A DNA stretch of 64,000 nt from the NCBI RefSeq assembly GCF_000298195.1, contig NZ_BAHC01000028.1, positions 1 through 64,000 on the forward strand, read 5' to 3'. The translations under genes were made by a program, and so were the position numbers. How positions within the stretch are numbered: the stretch's first letter is position 1; each line of letters starts with the position of its first letter. This DNA is from Gordonia rhizosphera NBRC 16068. Lineage in GTDB: Bacteria; Actinomycetota; Actinomycetes; Mycobacteriales; Mycobacteriaceae. This document shows, piece by piece, positions 60,972 through 64,000 of this stretch. The notes under the pieces were generated by a model. It worked only from the letters and a program-made list of their open reading frames with translations, did not search any database and was not told the DNA's origin.

Positions 60972-61137
60972 GCCCGGCCCCGGGGCCCGGATCCCGACGT
61001 CGGGAAACCGCTCGGGGCGGCCGCCAGGGGAACCCCGGTGGCGGGTCGGTCGTTGCCCAGTACAGTTGGAGCACGAGCCGACCGGTTTCGCAGCGTCGAA
61101 CCGGTGTCCGGAATGAGAACTTTGGAGAGTGGGCCAG

Positions 61138-64000
61138 GTGGGCGTACGCGGGCCGGCGGGCATGCCGACACTGTCGCGCAAGAGCAAGATCGCTATCGGG
61201 ATCGGTGTGGCCATCCTGGTGCTACTGCTGATAGGACCTCGGCTGGTCGGTCTGGCCACCGACTGGTTGTGGTTCTCCGACGTCGGATACACGCGCGTGT
61301 TCTCGACGATCATGTGGACGCGGATCATCCTGTTCGCGCTGACCTCGGTCCTCGTCGGACTGATCGTGTTCGGGGCGATCGCGATGGCCTACCGATCGCG
61401 CCCGGTCTTCGTGCCGGCTTCGGGGCCCAACGATCCGCTGGCCCGGTACCGGACCACCGTGATGGGTCGTACCCGCTGGTTCGGCATCGCGCCGGCCGTG
61501 CTGGTGGGTCTGCTCGCCGGACTCGTCACCCAGGCGTCGTGGGCGACCGTGCAGACCTTCCTGCACAGCGAACAATTCGGCGTGCGGGACCCGCAGTTCG
61601 GGCTCGACGTCAGCTTCTACGCCTTCGACCTGCCGTTCTACCGGCTCATCCTGAACCTGTTGTTCGTGGTCGTGGTGATCGCGTTCCTCGTGAACCTCGT
61701 CACGCACTATCTCTTCGGTGGCATCCGGCTGGCCGGTGGCAACAACAACGGTCCGTCCATGACGGTCGCGGCCCGAGTCCAGCTCGCGGCCCTGGCGGGC
61801 ACGTTCCTGCTGCTGAAGGCGGTGAGCTACTGGTTCGACCGGTATTCACTGCTGTCCAGCCAGCGCAAACAGGAGATCTTCACCGGCGCCAGCTACACGG
61901 ACATCAACGCGGTGCTGCCCTCGAAGCTGATCCTGATGGCGATCGCCGTCATCTGCGCGGTCGCCTTCTTCGCCGGTGTGGTGCTGCGTGACCTGCGCGT
62001 GCCGGCGCTGGCCACCGCGCTGATGGTGCTGTCCGCGCTGGTCATCGGGGTCGGTTGGCCGCTGGCGATGGAACAGTTCTCGGTCAAGCCGAATGCGGCG
62101 CAGAAGGAAGCCGACTACATCGCGCGCAACCTCACGGCGACGAAGCAGGCATACAAGATCCGGGAAGACCAGGACGTCACCTACGAGCAGAACTGGACGG
62201 CGACGCCGGCCGATCCTGTCGCGGTGAACACCGACACGGCCACCCTGTCGAATATCCGCATCCTGGATCCGAACGTGATCGCGCCGGCCTTCAACCAGCG
62301 CCAGTTCCTCAAGAACTTCTACGGGTTCCCCGCCCAGCTCGCTGTGGACCGCTACACCGTCAACGGTCAGGAGCGCGACTACATCGTCTCGGTTCGTGAG
62401 CTCGATCCGTCCAAGTACGGCGAGAACCAGCAGAACTGGATCAACAAGCACACCGTGTTCACCCACGGCAACGGCTTCATCGCGGCGCCGGCCAACACCG
62501 TCGACGAGGCGTCGGCCGACAGCGACTCCGACCGCGGTGGTCTGCCGGTGTTCAAGGTGAGTGACCTCGAGACGATCCGTTCACCCGAGTACCAGGCGAA
62601 CGCCCCGATCAAGGTCACCCAGCCCCGGATCTACTTCGGCGAGCTGATCGCGAAGGTCAATCCCGACTACGCGATCGTCGGCTCCACCGGCGAAGACCGC
62701 GAGTACGACGAAGACGGCAAGAACTACACCTACCAGGCCGATTCCGGTGTTTCGCTGGGGAACTGGTTCAACCGATTCCTCTATTCGGTGAAGTACACCG
62801 AACGCAACATCCTACTGTCGGGTGCCATCAACCAGAACTCGAGGATCCTCTACGACCGCGATCCCCGCGACCGCGTCAAGAAGGCGGCGCCCTGGCTGAC
62901 CGTCGATTCCAAGACCTATCCCGCGGTGATGGCCGACGGGTCGATCAAGTGGATCGTCGACGGGTACACCACGCTCGACACCTACCCGTATGCGCAGCGG
63001 ATGTCGCTGCAGGACGTCACGTCGGACGCTCAGGCCCTCAATCAGGGACAGACCGGCCGCACGCAGATCAACCGTCAGGTGTCGTATGTGCGCAACTCGG
63101 TGAAGGCCACCGTCGACGCCTACACCGGCGAGGTCACCCTGTACCAGGTCGACACCGACGACCCCGTGCTGAAGACCTGGATGAACGTCTTCCCGGGCAC
63201 GGTGAAGTCCCGTGCCGAACTCGACCAGCATCAGGATCTGATCTCTCACTTCCGGTATCCGGAGGATCTGTTCAAGATCCAGCGCGCGCTGCTCGCGAAG
63301 TACCACGTGTCCGATCCGGAGACGTTCTTCCGCAGCAACAACTTCTGGTCGGTGCCGGCCGATCCCACCAAGGATCAGGCCGCGCAGCAGGGACTCAACC
63401 AGCCGCCGTACTACTTCACCGCGGCCGCCCCGGACGGCCCTCAGGCGCAGTTCCAGCTGACCACGGTGCTGACTGGTCTGAACACCCGCAACCTGACCGC
63501 GTACGTGACGGCGTCGTCGGACCCCGAATCGTACGGGCGTATCACTGTCAAGACGCTGCCGACGGCCCAGCAGACGGTCGGTCCGCAACAGGCGCAGGAG
63601 AACATGAAGAGCGCCGGTCCGGTGGCCTCGGACCGTAAACAGGTCGAGGACACCACCCGGGTGACCTACGGCAACCTGCTGACACTGCCGGTGGGCGGCA
63701 ACGGGATTCTCTACGTCGAGCCGATGTACACGCAGTCCAAGACCGACGACTCGGCCATCCCGAAGCTGTATCGGGTGCTCGTCTACTACAACGCGGCCAG
63801 CGGTAGCGCCCGCGTCGGGTACGCGGCGACGGTCGCCGAGGCGCTGCGACAGGTGGGTATCAACCCGGCCGCGGTGACGGCGCCCGAGGGTGGACCTGCC
63901 GTCGAAGGCGGGACCACCCAGCCCGACACCACCACCCCGTCGACCGACGGCGCGCAGGCGCCTGCGACGCCGAATCAGGGCACTTCGCCGGAGCGCGACG
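61138..64000 (+). CDS. UPF0182 family membrane protein (partial, C-terminus outside window)
   Basis: At least 954 codons from a GTG with GGAGAG (61124-61129) at 8 nt. The N-terminal third has about seven membrane helices (first KIAIGIGVAILVLLLIG, then LATDWLWFSDVGYTRVF). A large extracytoplasmic region follows (residues about 310-900) with conserved NIRILDPNVIAPAFNQ, QPRIYFGEL and DAYTGEVTLYQ. The visible C-terminal part turns into a Pro/Thr/Gly-rich low-complexity tail. It is the Rv3193c counterpart; function unknown. Confidence 0.93.
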   Translation, partial: MGVRGPAGMPTLSRKSKIAIGIGVAILVLLLIGPRLVGLATDWLWFSDVGYTRVFSTIMWTRIILFALTSVLVGLIVFGAIAMAYRSRPVFVPASGPNDPLARYRTTVMGRTRWFGIAPAVLVGLLAGLVTQASWATVQTFLHSEQFGVRDPQFGLDVSFYAFDLPFYRLILNLLFVVVVIAFLVNLVTHYLFGGIRLAGGNNNGPSMTVAARVQLAALAGTFLLLKAVSYWFDRYSLLSSQRKQEIFTGASYTDINAVLPSKLILMAIAVICAVAFFAGVVLRDLRVPALATALMVLSALVIGVGWPLAMEQFSVKPNAAQKEADYIARNLTATKQAYKIREDQDVTYEQNWTATPADPVAVNTDTATLSNIRILDPNVIAPAFNQRQFLKNFYGFPAQLAVDRYTVNGQERDYIVSVRELDPSKYGENQQNWINKHTVFTHGNGFIAAPANTVDEASADSDSDRGGLPVFKVSDLETIRSPEYQANAPIKVTQPRIYFGELIAKVNPDYAIVGSTGEDREYDEDGKNYTYQADSGVSLGNWFNRFLYSVKYTERNILLSGAINQNSRILYDRDPRDRVKKAAPWLTVDSKTYPAVMADGSIKWIVDGYTTLDTYPYAQRMSLQDVTSDAQALNQGQTGRTQINRQVSYVRNSVKATVDAYTGEVTLYQVDTDDPVLKTWMNVFPGTVKSRAELDQHQDLISHFRYPEDLFKIQRALLAKYHVSDPETFFRSNNFWSVPADPTKDQAAQQGLNQPPYYFTAAAPDGPQAQFQLTTVLTGLNTRNLTAYVTASSDPESYGRITVKTLPTAQQTVGPQQAQENMKSAGPVASDRKQVEDTTRVTYGNLLTLPVGGNGILYVEPMYTQSKTDDSAIPKLYRVLVYYNAASGSARVGYAATVAEALRQVGINPAAVTAPEGGPAVEGGTTQPDTTTPSTDGAQAPATPNQGTSPERD

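Noticed and set aside
60444-61991. 515-codon plus-strand frame across the PPA1309-like gene and into UPF0182
   Set aside because: It is antisense to one supported gene and out of frame with the other; the translation has no family features.

Overview
The window is GC-rich actinobacterial chromosome. WhiB1, WhiB7 with an AT-hook, SigH/RshA, mycoredoxin, the AdnAB helicase-nuclease pair, UvrD2, PdtaS, a FasR-type regulator, MoeZ and a UPF0182 membrane protein together point to the mycolic-acid order Mycobacteriales. Gordonia or a close relative is my best guess; the genus is inference. No rRNA, tRNA, transposase, phage gene or CRISPR array was found.

Region 1 (1-11.4 kb, minus strand) is an accessory catabolic operon. 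In transcription order it encodes an aldehyde dehydrogenase, RidA-type deaminase, cupin, FMN/[2Fe-2S] reductase, type I extradiol dioxygenase, alpha/beta hydrolase, two SDRs (one lacking the catalytic Tyr/Lys), a ThDP enzyme, a nucleophile-less hydrolase-like protein, a 77-aa HTH-like protein, a Rieske oxygenase alpha subunit and an unknown protein cut by the window edge. Many genes overlap by 4 bp. A MarR-type gene lies upstream, and two palindromic boxes overlap the apparent operon promoter. This looks like an aromatic ring hydroxylation and ring cleavage pathway. I cannot name the substrate, and it is the best candidate here for an undescribed system.

Region 2 (11.5-18.8 kb) is mixed metabolism: 4-alpha-glucanotransferase, an MFS transporter, an ATP-grasp ligase, a zinc alcohol dehydrogenase, an SRAP (YedK/HMCES) protein and YbaK.

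Region 3 (18.8-64 kb) follows, from memory, the gene order and orientation of M. tuberculosis Rv3223c to Rv3193c: sigH-rshA, (bL37), biotinyl carrier, pdtaS, whiB1, lipid kinase, membrane protein, ParA-like, Rv3212-like, rhlE, ferritin-like, DUF3107, fasR, DUF3152, moeZ, Rv3205c-like, ATL, lipase-like, adnA-adnB, K+ channel, nudC-like, mrx1, uvrD2, whiB7, ABC1 kinase, ThiF-like, DUF2342, Lon-like PDZ protease, PPA1309-like, UPF0182 (cut by the right edge). An assimilatory nitrite module (narK-nirB-nirD-hemD/wHTH-cbiX, 35.3-41.7 kb) sits inside this conserved order.

Regulation that can be read from the sequence: three GGAAY-N18-GTT SigH-type promoters (sigH, moeZ, mrx1), a CRP/GlxR-like box upstream of whiB1, a GlnR-like box upstream of narK, a whiB7 leader with a 69-codon uORF and a terminator hairpin, and many genes with a -10 hexamer 6-8 nt before the start codon, as expected for leaderless mRNAs.
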